From: Linum tenue | Lineage: Eukaryota; Streptophyta; Magnoliopsida; Malpighiales; Linaceae | Reading direction: 5' to 3' | Length of the DNA: 64,000 nucleotides | NCBI GenBank assembly: GCA_946122785.1 | Contig: CAMGYJ010000011.1 | Span: forward strand, 19,903,007 to 19,967,006 | In this document: one piece after another, positions 43,372-54,041 of the stretch | Numbering within the stretch: the first letter of the stretch is position 1 | Layout of the letters: the number at the start of each line of letters is the position of its first letter | Notes under the pieces: model-generated | The model's input: the letters and a program-made list of their open reading frames with translations, nothing else | Databases searched by the model: none | What the model was told of the DNA's origin: nothing | Translations under genes and position numbers: made by a program

Positions 43372-43885
43372 GAGTTACAACATCAATACACTCTTTACCA
43401 TCGAAAAGACTTTTATCTTCTATGAGTCACATCTAAAGCATTTTTAAACTCTACCATATCCATCTATTTGGATTTAATACCCAACCCAATTGGGTTGGAT
43501 AGTAAGAAATTCATGGGTATGGGCAAAGTTGCCATCCCTAATCACAGGGCTTTGGAGAAAATTGAAAAGGCACGGTGGGAGATCTAGGGGCCGGCCACAA
43601 ATCTGGGGGCCCAGGGTAAGGGTGTCTAACTGCAGGATGTAAATTGATGGATTTAGTGTGCACGAGAGTCAAAGTATACTATTTGAATATAATTCGGGTC
43701 AAAATAAGGTATTAACCCTTTAATTTATAGCTTGATTTGTATTGTTGCAATGGAGTTTCAAGTTCGAACAATTAATAAGTTATAAATCATTTGAACAAAA
43801 ATACTAATTGATACTTTTCTTCGAGCGCCTAAACGATTTAGGCGCTAGACAAGACCCCAATGCTTGTCTTATGGCTGGCGTGTTC
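43372..43885. other. Decayed hAT-type ends, no gene
   Basis: At 43449-43541 lies one end of the family of 13057-13611 (CCCAACCCAATTGGGTTGG, ending GTTGCCATCCCTA) without a partner. At 43587-43620 GGGGCCGGCC and GGGGGCCCAGGG resemble scraps of the element at 42509-43363. Confidence 0.5.
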
Positions 43886-44786
43886 TTCTATATCGATTTT
43901 TTTGAAAGTCATTGGAAATTCATTAATGAACCCAGGAGATACACAGATTTTGGGCCAAGCCCCATGGAAGGAACAAAGCACTTGGACACAGGGCCTACCA
44001 ACAGAACTCAAATAATGAAAGGTTTCGCTAACCACAAAAGGCCTGACAGAAAAGGCAAACATAATGGCTAGCAAAGCCCAAACACAACAAAGGCCTGAAA
44101 AAGTAAACCCTAGCCCACTAATCCTTCATTCCAGCGAGAGGAGCAGCAGCCGCACCAGGGGACACTTCCTCGAACCGATCAGCAGCGGGAAAAGCACAGC
44201 AAGACGGCCGGCGAAGAGAAGCAATGTCCGACCAAGCCTTAAACCGCCAACACCCCAAAAACCAACCAGATCCAAGCAAGACACCTCCTCCGCAGCAAAA
44301 GCACATGCATCCGAACGATAGAAAAGGAGCCCAAGTGGAGAGAACCTCGCCTTCGAGCTTCACGAAGCTGGAACCGTGGGCAGATCGCAATAGGATGCCC
44401 AAGTCTTCTCCGAAACACCGCAATGGTGAAGCAAGGAGGAGGCACAGAGACATGAAGGAGAAGGCAAACTGAGGAAGACCTCAATCCCCTCTGTGATCAA
44501 CAAAACATCTCAGAGCAGATCCAGATGATCAAGCTTGAGGAAGAAAGAGAAGCACCCATCTTGAAGAAAAGGTGAGAAAAGGCTCCATATAGGAAGCAAC
44601 GAAGAACATAGAGAAGCAGGACAAAGCGAAGAAAAAAGGTTAAAACTAAAAGGGCTACCGCCGGCAACTTGGAAGCGCCGACGGCAGCCCACTTGAGGCT
44701 CAGATCTGAAAAAGCTTAGAGAGAAGGGAGAGAGTTTTAAAGCTTAGAGAGAGAACAAGAAAAGGTTTCTTCCTTTCTATATCGAT
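43886..44786 (-). mobile_element. Retroposon in gene 3 downstream region
   Basis: The 877-bp insert (43898-44774) has the perfect 12-bp TSD TTCTATATCGAT (43886-43897, 44775-44786). On the minus strand it ends in CCAATGACTTTCAAAAAA, a short A tail. Near its 5' end it has GGGCTGCCGTCGGC and GCCGGCGGTAGCCC, which can pair as a hairpin. The same two blocks lie near the start of the retroposon at 8819. ORFs (for example 44118-44453, -) lack known domains. It sits about 250 bases past the gene 3 stop. Confidence 0.8.
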
Positions 44787-45025
44787 ATTGCATACAAACA
44801 TATGAGTATAGAGAAGCCACAGAATTTATTAATTAATTGGCAACTGATCCTCAGGAGGTACCAATTAAATACACAACAGAATTCTCAAAAAAAAAAAAAA
44901 AAAAAAAACACAACAGAACAGAACACACGTGCATAGAGATGCATGCATAAGCAGGAGGATTATTCAGAACAGACAACACCGGGAAGAAGAAATTCATGTT
45001 GCGATGGATCTGAGAAATAATTATA
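44787..45025 (-). other. Gene 3 3' UTR
   Basis: On the minus strand TTTAATTGGTACCTCCTGAG and TTGCCAATTAATTAATAAA match the gene 2 3' UTR (22640-22683). A run of about 22 A lies at 44887-44908 (T on the coding strand). The retroposon lies just beyond the likely poly(A) site. Confidence 0.65.
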
Positions 45026-45263
45026 TTAGACGAAGGAACTGAGAGCGTTCTTGAGGTTAGCGATTTGTTTGTCTTTGGCAGCAAGCTGTTCGTCTTTCTC
45101 CTTGTCCATCTTCTTCAGCTCTTGGATCTCAAGATCCTTCTCTGCTAGAAGCCTCTCGCTCTCCTTCTTGGCGGCAAGCTCTGCCGCTTCTCTCTCCTTG
45201 TCCTGCTTCTTTAGCTCCTCGATCTCCTTGTCCTTTTCAGCCTGAAGCCTCCGGCTCTCCTTC

Positions 45264-46014
45264 TGTTAGAAACGGAACAATAACAAGATGAGGATACCGA
45301 ATCTGGAGCTGAGTCGCGGACTAGGTCGCTTTCTTTAAGACGTTCGCGGCACTGCCCTCGATGCGCACGGCAGACTATCAACCGGTCGTCTCCAGGATAA
45401 AACAGCTCCTCTGTGTACTCGCGGTTTTGTGCGAAAACCGGAGCTCTCTGAACACTCTCTCTATTGTGTTTATGCTCGTTGTTGTGTGTTTAGAGGGGCT
45501 GGGGAGGCGGCTATTTATAGGAGCCGAACCCCTAGGAATATACCCTCTTGCTTGGGGAATAAGTCGGATTAATTAAGGAAGATAATTACTTCCTTAATTA
45601 AAACCGTCGGTTAGGATAAATCCTGCGGAGATTATCCTTCGAATATTCCTTTTCAATCGATTATCCCTTGGAATATTCCTCAGAGTAACCGATTAATAAT
45701 TAATTATTAAATAATTAATTTCGTTCGGAATTTCTCCAAAAAATATGTATATAGTCTCAAGTGATCCATCCATCCATCCAACCAACCAACCAACCAACCG
45801 ACCGACCGGCCGGTCGGACGGACGGACGGCGCGCGCGTGTGTGGTGGTCCGTTAGGTCCTCCCTCTCCCACAAAAGTGGGTCACCCCAAGGGGCATGCCC
45901 TTAGGAGAGAGGCTCCTATCTTTATAATCACTTCACCAAGTAAAACTACCAATGTGGTAGTTTTTCCACTTGAGACTCTATAGCTTTCAAAGCTATTCAT
46001 ACACATTTCCAACA
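45264..46014 (-). repeat. Copia 3' LTR (751 bp) with microsatellites
   Basis: It runs TGTTAGAAACGG to CATTTCCAACA in window orientation. At 45767-45838 it contains ATCC, AACC, GACC, GGAC and GC/GT tracts in sequence. These are missing from the 5' LTR, where 49646-49724 and 49725-49805 correspond to 45677-45755 and 45930-46014. Confidence 0.85.
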
Positions 46015-46505
46015 ATCCCCCACTTGAATAGTTTTGAAACTATCTCTGAGCATCAACAGTTCCATAAGATCGGGCATAAGCTAAGGTATCGCGAAGATTT
46101 GAACCTTAGCGTAGTGGTTACACTTCCGATTTCATAAGGGTGACTCGTAGTCTTGAACCCTATCTCAGACAGTGTAGCACACCGGATCTTTTCATTGAGT
46201 TGTGTTCTCTTCTTAGCCCGTGCGTTTATGGCCTTGCACGTTACCCTGGTTTAGTGAACGCTCTAGCAACTTTGTGCCTCTCAAAGTTCCATAGGGAGCG
46301 GCCCCACTCCCACATTCACATAGGTGAGTCTATCAGGAGTACCCCCAAAGTAAAGTACTCCACCCCACATAGGGTATAGATCTCATTAAGAGTTATTAAC
46401 TCAACCTCCATTGCTTTGGGATTCATGCTTCATTATGCATGAACTTTTCGCATACTACTCATGACTTGTTATTACCCATTGAACCCATTTCTTGGGATCT
46501 CCAGT

Positions 46506-49500
46506 CTATTGGGTCGGGTTACCATCACTTGTAGTCCGTGGTTCGGTAGGCATAAGTCCCATACCCTTGGCGGTATTCTGGACTTTCTCTCTAGGTAATC
46601 CTTTCGTCAAAGGATCAGCTAGATTCTGTTCGGATCTTATATGATCCACCCTCACTGCTCCTATCGTTAGGAGTTCTCTAACAGTACTGTGCTTACGACG
46701 AATCTGTCGTTTCTTTCCGTTATAGAACCGGTTCTCAACTTTAGCGATAGCTGCGGTACTATCACAATGTATCAATACCGGAGGGACCGGGCTTTCCCAT
46801 AGGGGAATCTCTGACAACAATCCTCTCAACCAACTTGCTTCTTCACTAGCCGTTGCTAGTGCTATCATCTCTGATTCCATAGTTGATTGAGCTAGGATTG
46901 TTTGTTTCTTTGACTTCCAAGACACAGCTCCACCAGCGATGTTAAAAACATATCCGCTGGTTGCCTTGGAGTCATCTGATAGGGTATTCCAATCCGCATC
47001 ACTATACCCTTCTAGTACAGCGGGAAACCTTTGATAGTGTATACCAAGGTTTGCTGTTCTCTTGAGGTATCTCATGACCCTCTCTATAGCATTCCAATGC
47101 TCTCTACTAGGACAGCTGTTAAACCTGCCAAGCAATCCCACGACATATGCAATGTCTGGTCGAGTGTAATCCGCAGCATAACGGAGACTGCCAATGATGC
47201 TAGCATATTCTGTTTGTCTTACACTGTCTCCAGTGTTCTTGAATAGCTTTACACTAGCATCATACGGAGTACACGCAGGTTTACAGTCGAAATAGTTATA
47301 CTTCTTCAAGATCTTCTCTATGTAACTAGATTGATCTAGAGAATAACCATTTGCTGTTCTAGTTATCTGGTTCCAAGCATAAACTTTGCTTCTCCCAGAT
47401 CTTTCACCTCAAAGCTCTCTTTTAACATGGCTTTCGCTTCATTGACCACGTGAATATTTGTACCAAATATCAACATGTCATCTACATACAAACATATGAT
47501 AGTGCAAGTGCTATTCTCTGTCTTGCAGTAAATACACTTGTCACTTTCATTCACCTTAAAGCCATGTGAGAGAACGAGAGTGTCAAACTTCTCATGCCAC
47601 TGTTTTGGAGCCTGTTTCAAACCATATAGTGATTTGTCCAACTTACAGACTTTCGAGGCATGTTCAGGGATAACAAACCCTTCTGGTTGTTCCATATAGA
47701 TTTCTTCATCTAGATCACCGTTCAAAAAAGCAGTCTTAACATCCATTTGGTGTACCACGAGATTGTTCAAGGCAGCAAGAGCAATCATGACACGAATGGA
47801 TGTTATTCTAGATACTGGTGAATAGGTGTCGAAGAAATCTATATTCTCTCTCTGCCTGTAGCCCTTGACTACTAGGCGAGCTCGGAACCTTTCGATTGCA
47901 CCATCAGGTTTCCGTTTCGTTTTTAGAACCCATTTATTACCTAAGACTTTGCAGCCAGGAGGTAAGTCTGTTAGATGCCAAGTCTTATTAGCCTCTAACG
48001 ATTCCATTTCATCTATAACGGCCTCATTCCAAAAGTCTGCATCTATGGAAGTTAGTGCTTCCTGCAAACTTTTTGGATCCTCTAGGGTGTATACTGTAGT
48101 AAAGTCATCACCAAAATCTTTAGAGATTCTAGCTCTTTTACTTCTTCTGAGTTCATCCTCAGATCCAACGCCCCCACTTGTTCCGTTATCTCTAATAGCG
48201 GGTAGTACATTACCCCCACTATTTCTCGTTTTAAATGGAAATCGTGTCTCAAAGAAATCAGCATCAATGGATTCTATTACTGTACGAGCATTCAAATCAT
48301 AGAATCTATATGCCTTACTATTGGCCGCATAGCCAACGAAGACACATTCATATGCTCGACTAGCCAACTTAACCCTCTTAGGATCAGGAATTCTTACGTA
48401 GGCCAAACAGCCCCACGTTCTTAAATAGGACAGATTAGGTGGCTTATTCTTCAAGATCTCATAGGGTGATTCTTTTCTATTTGTTTTTGGAAGACGATTT
48501 AGCACATAGCAAACCGTCAACAAAATATCACCCCACCAAGAAGAAGCAGCTCCAGAATTGAGCATAATAGCCACAACTAATTCTGTAAATGTCCTATTTT
48601 TCCGCTCAGCTTTACCATTCATCTCTGGTGAATATGGTGCCGTGGTTTCATGAATGATACCATGTGAGCTATAGAATTCCTTGAAGGGATTAGAGTCATA
48701 CTCTGATCCTCTATCGCTCCTAAGTCTTTTTATCTTTCGATTGCACTGATTTTCGAATTCAACCACAAATACCTTGAACATGTCAAGGGCTTCACTTTTG
48801 TTTTTCATCAAATAAACAAAGCAATAATCAGAGCAATCATCTATGAAAGTGATAAAGTATCTCTTGCCAGACCTAGTTAACGTCCCATCTAGTTCACAAA
48901 TATCAGAATGAATCAGATCTAAGGGTTCTGATTCTCTACTCACAGATTTATGGGGCGTTTTCGTTATTTTAGCTTGGCTACAGAAATCACATTTATCAAA
49001 TTCATTCATTGAGAGTTTAGGGATATGCCCTAGCTTGCTTAAATTCTTCACAATTCGTGTGTTCACATGACAAAGACGAGCATGCCAAACATTCAAATCA
49101 CACACCATGTAAACTGAAGAATTCATCTTATTAATTTCGACATTCAATTTGAACATCCCATTACATGCATATCCCTTTCCCACAAAACTCCCATTCTTAG
49201 TAAGGGTATACAAGTCTGCCCCAATAGATTGATTAAACCCAGCCTTATTAAGAAGATATCCCGAAACAAGATTCTTCCTTATCTCTGGAGTGTGCAACAC
49301 ATCCTTAAGCACCATCTTCTTCCCAGAGGTGAAGTTCAGCTCCACTTCACCAGAACCAGCAACCATAGTGGTGTGAGTAGTCCCCAACAACACTTTCTTG
49401 TCAGCAGGTGCTTCTTCGTATGTTTTAAACATAGCACGATTGTTGCATACATGCTTCGATGCACCTGTATCCAGCCACCATCCTTCTGAGTCACCGGTGA

Positions 49501-49555
49501 GGTTAACTTCAGCAATCATATCTGTGATCATGGCTACCAAATCCTCTTCTGTCAA
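46506..49555 (-). pseudogene. pol: Copia Pol: protease to RNase H, one frameshift
   Basis: The first frame (49555-47363, 730 codons) has the protease WWLDTGASKHVCNN, the pre-integrase region VWHARLCHVNTRIV, integrase D-D-E sites (HSDICEL, RSDRGSEY, MNGKAERKN) and reverse transcriptase (NKWVLKTKRKPDGAIE, YGLKQAPKQWHEK, catalytic YVDDM). Near 47365 one base is lost (LGTR then stop, where ITRTANGYSLDQSS follows in the next frame). The second frame (to 46506) has the RT tail and RNase H (YSDADWNTLSDDSKATS, STMESEMIALATA, SEQNLADPLTKGL). The lineage is clearly distinct from the elements at 32 and 53 kb. Confidence 0.88.
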
Positions 49556-49645
49556 GTTAACCCTGGCCGCAGCGGCGGGGTTATGCTTGTTCCTGCACTT
49601 AGGAGAGAGGCTGGATGCCCTTAGGAGAAACTACCATATGCTTGT

Positions 49646-49805
49646 TCCTCAGAGTAACCGATTAATAATTAATTATTAAATAATTAATTTCGTTCGGAAT
49701 TTCTCCAAAAAATATGTATATAGTCACCAAGTGAAACTACCAATGTGGTAGTTTTTCCACTTGAGACTCTATAGCTTTCAAAGCTATTCATACACATTTC
49801 CAACA
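49646..49805 (-). repeat. Copia 5' LTR, internally deleted
   Basis: It retains two blocks of the 751-bp LTR joined after loss of about 175 bases, and lacks the R/U5-side 410 bases. The sequence 49586-49645 repeats scraps of the LTR (CTTAGGAGAGAGGCT, GAAACTACCA) in scrambled order. Confidence 0.75.
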
Positions 49806-50485
49806 CCTTCTCCTTCTCCTCCAGCTCCTTGTTCATCAGCGCGCCTCCACCCGCGGTGATCAGCTTCCCGGTGGCGAGCTCGAACTGGTCCCACTCAGTT
49901 TCCACCGGGATGGGGACCTGGACGCCGTACCTGGACCAGTGACGGATTCAGAACAATAGTAAAGTAGCTAGTGAGCTGCATTTAAATAAAAAATTATATA
50001 GATACTGACTAGTACTAGGCCGAAAGAGGTGGAGAGGGCTGAAAACAAGCAGTTCTAGTCTACTATATTAGCTCTGTAGGTCTCCTTGATCCTCCACTAA
50101 CCTGGACCAGTCGAAGATGTCGTTGAGGCGGCGGTAGAGGCTGACGGCGTTGGGGACCCTCCTGCCCCCGCCAGGGTTGAGCCACCGCACCATGAATCCT
50201 TCCCTGTTGATGGTGATCTGGTGGTTGAAAGTGTTGAGGCATAGCTCCACCAGCTTCTGACCGCTGAGTGCCACGCCGAACACTTCCAGCTCGCGGTGGG
50301 TGCAGTGCTGGTTGCTGCCGATCCGAGCCACTTGCTTCCAGTCGCCCACGTAGCCGGACAGGTCCTGAGTGTTGAGGTCCGGGGAGTACGGCCCGTTGTT
50401 CACCCTCATCGTGCGGTCGCTTAGGGCAAGCAGCCATAGATTGTTGGAGTCCAACACGAAGCGAGACATTTTCTATTGTTGAATG

Positions 50486-50487
<2 letters not shown>

Positions 50488-50523
<36 letters not shown>
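50488..50523. repeat. (TC)n tract in the gene 3 5' UTR
   Basis: About 17 TC units, GA on the coding strand, 20 bases upstream of the ATG. Genes 1 and 2 lack a comparable tract. Confidence 0.95.
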
Positions 50524-50525
<2 letters not shown>

Positions 50526-50800
50526 ACCAATGACTACTAATGTTGATAATTATTTGCTTTGCTTGTGATTGATCTGTGTGACTTTGGATCCCTATTTATA
50601 TACTGGAAACCATAACCCTTCTCGGCTATTTGCTTTCCTCACAGGTGCGACCTATTAATTAATTACTAACTACGGGTTGAGCTGGTGGCCATGTGGGTAT
50701 ATAATTAACTAGTGCGATCCAGCTTCTCATCCCATTCTTTATTCATTAATTATTGCATGCACAATCAACTTTCAAGAAAACCCTCTAGCGGTAAGACCAG
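50524..50800 (-). promoter_or_regulatory. Gene 3 promoter, uninterrupted
   Basis: The minus strand has a TATA box (AGTATATAAATAGG near 50591-50606) and upstream blocks shared with gene 2: CGCACCTGTGAGGAAAGCAA, ATGGCCACCAGCTCAAC, GCTGGATCGCACTAGTTAAT and TTGTGCATGCAAT. It gives the pre-insertion state of the gene 2 promoter. Confidence 0.7.
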
Positions 50801-51345
50801 ATGTTGATTGATGTCCGTATCCGTCTAGGCACGTCAGAACGTTGAGACTAAAAGTAACAATATATATCTCATTGTCTAGAATCACAAGTTTAATTATAAA
50901 CCAAAGTCATCTCACCAACTTCTCATTTCTAAACCCTCATCAATAAATATATGGTGAAGCACGAAAATTTTCTCCGCAAGGAAGAAGAAGCTGCCGGAGC
51001 AGATTGAGAGAAAAGAAGCACAAAAAAAAAAAAAAAGTTGTTCGAAAGAGGATGGTCCCTAAATCTAACCTGTCGGCTAGCAGTACTCAGGAGCACAATT
51101 AACTAATTTATTTATATATACAAAATTTATTTGCGATCTTATTTAATTATTATTATTATTGTTATTTGTAAAAAGATTACCCAAATACACTCCCCGCCCC
51201 GCGTCCCACCGTATTTTATTAATATCATTGAATACAGTATCACGTGGTTAATTATATCAACGAATACAAAAGCACGTGGTTAATCATTAACCTTTTTCTT
51301 GTTTTTTTTTTTTTGTTCACCCTACACATGTTTCGAAGTTTGGAA
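50801..51345. other. No gene; partial intergenic repeat in inverse orientation
   Basis: At 51180-51300 the minus strand carries TTAACCACGTGATACTGTATTC and TTAACCACGTGCTTTTGTATTC-type blocks, the inverse of those in the repeat right of it, so the pair forms a loose inverted repeat. Confidence 0.5.
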
Positions 51346-51545
51346 GGATATTTTTTCTGAGATCTCTTAAAATATATCGTTGTTGCACCAATGATTATTA
51401 TGATTAGAATGGTGTAAACAGCTCAAAAGTACTAGTTAAGTTGTGCAAGTGATGATATCGACAGTGATCATTCAAATTAATGAAAAGGTTAATAATTAAC
51501 CACGTGTATTCATTGATATAATTAGCCACCTGAGTTAGGAAACAC
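51346..51545. repeat. Duplicated intergenic sequence, copy 2
   Basis: It contains TGATGATATCGACAGTGATC (51451-51470 region), preceded by AAAATATATCGTTGTTGCACC and followed by AATTAACCACGTG, as at 12.36-12.57 kb. Confidence 0.7.
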
Positions 51546-52479
51546 AATCAACAGTATCATTTATAGCTGAAAAGTAAAATTGATACCACCATTTAAAATT
51601 CCCTGCTCGTAGAGTGATTTTCTGAGGCTAACATGGCAGCCCATTTAGGTGGGCTTTCTTTCCTCTTTCATCTTCCGTCAGTTGGGTTTCTCTTCCCTCG
51701 ACTATTTCCGTAACCATCCTCCCCCGTATTTCTCTCTCCTTCCTGCAGTAAAGGGCACGTCGGTTACCTATCTCCCCAGAAACCTATTCCCCTTCCCGCA
51801 GCAACGACAAACTCAACCATGATCCGTCAGCGATCAAACTCTTTCCTTCCCATCACCCCACCAGTAACCAAGTTTCCGATCTGATTGCATTTGTAGGCAG
51901 AGGGAGAGTGCCTTCGCCAGTCAAGGACGGCACCCCAGATCGTCAGACGACCATTTTCAACCCTTTGTTTCGTGAGTTTAGTTTTCACGCAGATCATCGC
52001 CACCAGCCGCACAGCTTTTGATTCGCAGCTAATATTGGTTTCGTGGGATGACTTCTTCAGAACGATCGGCGCCTTATATTTGAGGTCGGTATCTCAATTT
52101 TCGATATCTATGAATCTCCATTTTATCGGCGCCTTCTTTAGAAAATGCAAACTTACTCCTTCCCTCCTATCGATGAACCATAGAAAATTGGAGAGCCATA
52201 ATCCTCATCTCCGATTGATGAACCACAGCGACGGTGTGGATCAGACTTGCTTCCCCCAACAATACTAAAAGACAAGTGGATAGAACCAAAACAATCTCAA
52301 CCAATTAAAGCAGTCACACCGCAGCGCAGACCCCTACCTCCACCAATCGAGAAGGAAACGAGGGAATCGAATTGCTGTGAGAAAAGTCTGAAAGGGGAAC
52401 CTAACGAGAAGAAGAAGCAGAGATATGGTTATGGCTTTCTCGAATAATATGTACTAATTCCCGGGTATGTGCTCCTCCC
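51546..52479. other. No recognisable gene
   Basis: Contains T/C-rich stretches and small ORFs (51972-52268, 52247-52447, +) without motifs. The leader-like composition might be an exon, but nothing supports a product. The Copia element at 52485 splits it from 57308 onward. Confidence 0.4.
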
Positions 52480-52484
52480 TGCAC

Positions 52485-52864
52485 TCAAAAGGAGAGAGGA
52501 CGAGCAGGAATCCACTCCTCTGCTAGTTGCATTGCCTGGAGATGAACGAAGAACAAGTTTATCTTTGAACTTGAAGCAGAAGCGCCCAAATGAAGAAGAA
52601 GTACAAGACGGCGTCGTTGAGGCATCAGAGAAGCAACGATTACAAAACTCACCGTTTTGTGGTGATAAAACGTAGACTTAGTTTTACTGTTTTATAGGAA
52701 AGATGTACAACTTTTATTGGTTAGTTAGTTTGCTCTTTTAACGGCTAGTGAAACTGTAAATATCTCCCTGTATATTTGCTTCTCTGAAATGGAAAAAGCT
52801 CACAACGAGCATCTTCCCCAAATCTGCTCTTATCCAAATTCTCTCTTTATCAGAAATCTTCTCA
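52485..52864 (+). repeat. Copia 5' LTR
   Basis: 380 bp; the first two bases are TC instead of TG. It ends AAATCTTCTCA, and TGGTATCAGAGCCTGG (iMet PBS) follows at 52865. Confidence 0.9.
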
Positions 52865-52982
52865 TGGTATCAGAGCCTGGTTATCACGCTAAATCCAATT
52901 TTGCCCTAACTTTAGGGGTTCGTTTCCTCTTTCTCCTTTCTTCTTTTGCTTCACTTTCTCTGTTTTCATCGCCGTTGCTGCC

Positions 52983-54041
52983 ATGGGTGATTCCACTACT
53001 ACAACAACTGATTATGGAAAAACCTCTAGTAGCACCGACTCAGCTGATCGATTGAAGTCGATTATGGGTCAGTACGAAGACCCATATCTCAATCCTTACT
53101 ACCTACCACCTCAAGACGGAGCTCTTCCCACCATCATCACACTAAAGCTAGTAGATGGAAATTACCACACATGGAGTGAAGTCATGTGGCTGGCTCTTGA
53201 GACCAAGAACAAGAACCAGTTCATCGACGGTAGAATCCCAGTTCCTCAGGTAACCCGATGCTCATTACCAATCCTGGGCTCCTGTAATGGCACTATTCGT
53301 TGCTGGATCTACAACTCTTTGTCTGACGATATCGCAAATAGCGTTATGAGACTAGCTATAGCTAAAGATGTGTGGGATAACCTGAAAAACAGATTTAGTC
53401 AGGAAGACAACATTAGGGTTTATGATCTTGATACCCAACTGACTAAATGTGTTCAAGGAGACCAGTCTGTGAGTCAATATTTTACTGCCATTATTGTGCT
53501 TTGGGAAGAATACAAGCGATACAGACCCATTCCAACCTGTCCTTGTGTTCCTGGATCATATGAGACCTTGAAACGGTACCAGGACAATGATTTCATCATT
53601 AAGTTTCTTCAGGGTTTGAATGGTGTTTATCAGTCAGCAAGGACTCAAGTTTTGATGCTACCAGTCTTACCTAGCATTGATATTGTGTTTAAGCAAATTT
53701 TGCAACTAGAGCGACAACTAAAGGTCATGAACAGGAGTCCTGAAACCAACACTCTAGCTCTAACTGCAACTGGATCTTATGGTGGTGGACAATATCAAGA
53801 TAAGGGAAGAACTCAGCAACAACAACAAGATGGGAAGAAGCTTTGCAATTACTGCAAGAAGGAAGGTCATCTCATCATAGATTGCTACAAGCTGAAAAAC
53901 AAAAAGGCACGAGAGGCAGCATCTGAATCAGGATTTGCAGGCTCAGTAGAGACCACTCATCTGGAAGAGTCAGCTTCCATTCCTCATGACACAACAGGTG
54001 GATTAGTAAACCTGTTCACAGTGGAACAGATGGAGCAATAG
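52983..54041 (+). CDS. gag: Copia Gag
   Basis: 352 residues, open throughout. Residues 40-240 are a Copia gag domain (TLKLVDGNYHTWSEVMWLAL, CWIYNSLSDDIANSV, LWEEYKRYRPIPTCPC). The zinc knuckle CNYCKKEGHLIIDC near residue 290 has all four ligands. It is related to the Gag at 32335-33462 but clearly divergent. It begins 118 bases after the 5' LTR. The downstream protease frame is reached only after a stop at 54039 and a shift, and pol is rearranged, so only Gag could be made. Confidence 0.9.
   Translation: MGDSTTTTTDYGKTSSSTDSADRLKSIMGQYEDPYLNPYYLPPQDGALPTIITLKLVDGNYHTWSEVMWLALETKNKNQFIDGRIPVPQVTRCSLPILGSCNGTIRCWIYNSLSDDIANSVMRLAIAKDVWDNLKNRFSQEDNIRVYDLDTQLTKCVQGDQSVSQYFTAIIVLWEEYKRYRPIPTCPCVPGSYETLKRYQDNDFIIKFLQGLNGVYQSARTQVLMLPVLPSIDIVFKQILQLERQLKVMNRSPETNTLALTATGSYGGGQYQDKGRTQQQQQDGKKLCNYCKKEGHLIIDCYKLKNKKAREAASESGFAGSVETTHLEESASIPHDTTGGLVNLFTVEQMEQ

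Larger units (their letters stand above)
45259..49810 (-). mobile_element. Copia element in exon 2 of gene 3
   Basis: The insert at 45264-49805 has the perfect 5-bp TSD CCTTC (45259-45263, 49806-49810). The minus-strand order is a shortened 5' LTR (49805-49646), a gag-less interior, pol (49555-46506), polypurine tract AAGTGGGGGAT (46025-46015) and a 751-bp 3' LTR (46014-45264). No PBS remains and gag is reduced to its last residues (CRNKHNPAAAARVNL). The element is internally deleted and cannot move alone. I cannot tell whether deletion preceded insertion. Confidence 0.92.
45026..50469 (-). pseudogene. Gene 3: coiled-coil family member split by a Copia insertion
   Basis: Exon 1 is 50469-50102 (MSRFVLDSNNLWLLALSDRT to FDWSR), with donor CCAG|GTTAGT. 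The intron is 171 bases (50101-49931). Exon 2 starts at 49930 (YGVQVPIPVETEWDQFELAT), is cut at 49806, and resumes at 45263-45026 (ESRRLQAEKDKEIEELKKQD to NLKNALSSFV, stop 45026-45028). A 4542-bp Copia element with TSD CCTTC separates the halves. Removing it and one TSD copy leaves 726 bases, 241 residues, with no other defect. As it stands, translation after EEKEK enters the LTR and stops after 36 foreign residues, losing the coiled coil. The protein is very close to gene 2. The insertion is therefore recent relative to decay of the coding frame. Confidence 0.9.

Noticed and set aside
43580..43625. Second CAGGGCCGGCC-type hAT element
   Set aside because: Only short GC scraps in one place; no pair of ends and no TSD.
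50063..50530. 155-residue Pro/Arg/His-rich ORF over gene 3 exon 1, and its twin at 19982-20371
   Set aside because: Shifted-frame shadow of the MSRFVLDS exon; open only because of its high GC content.
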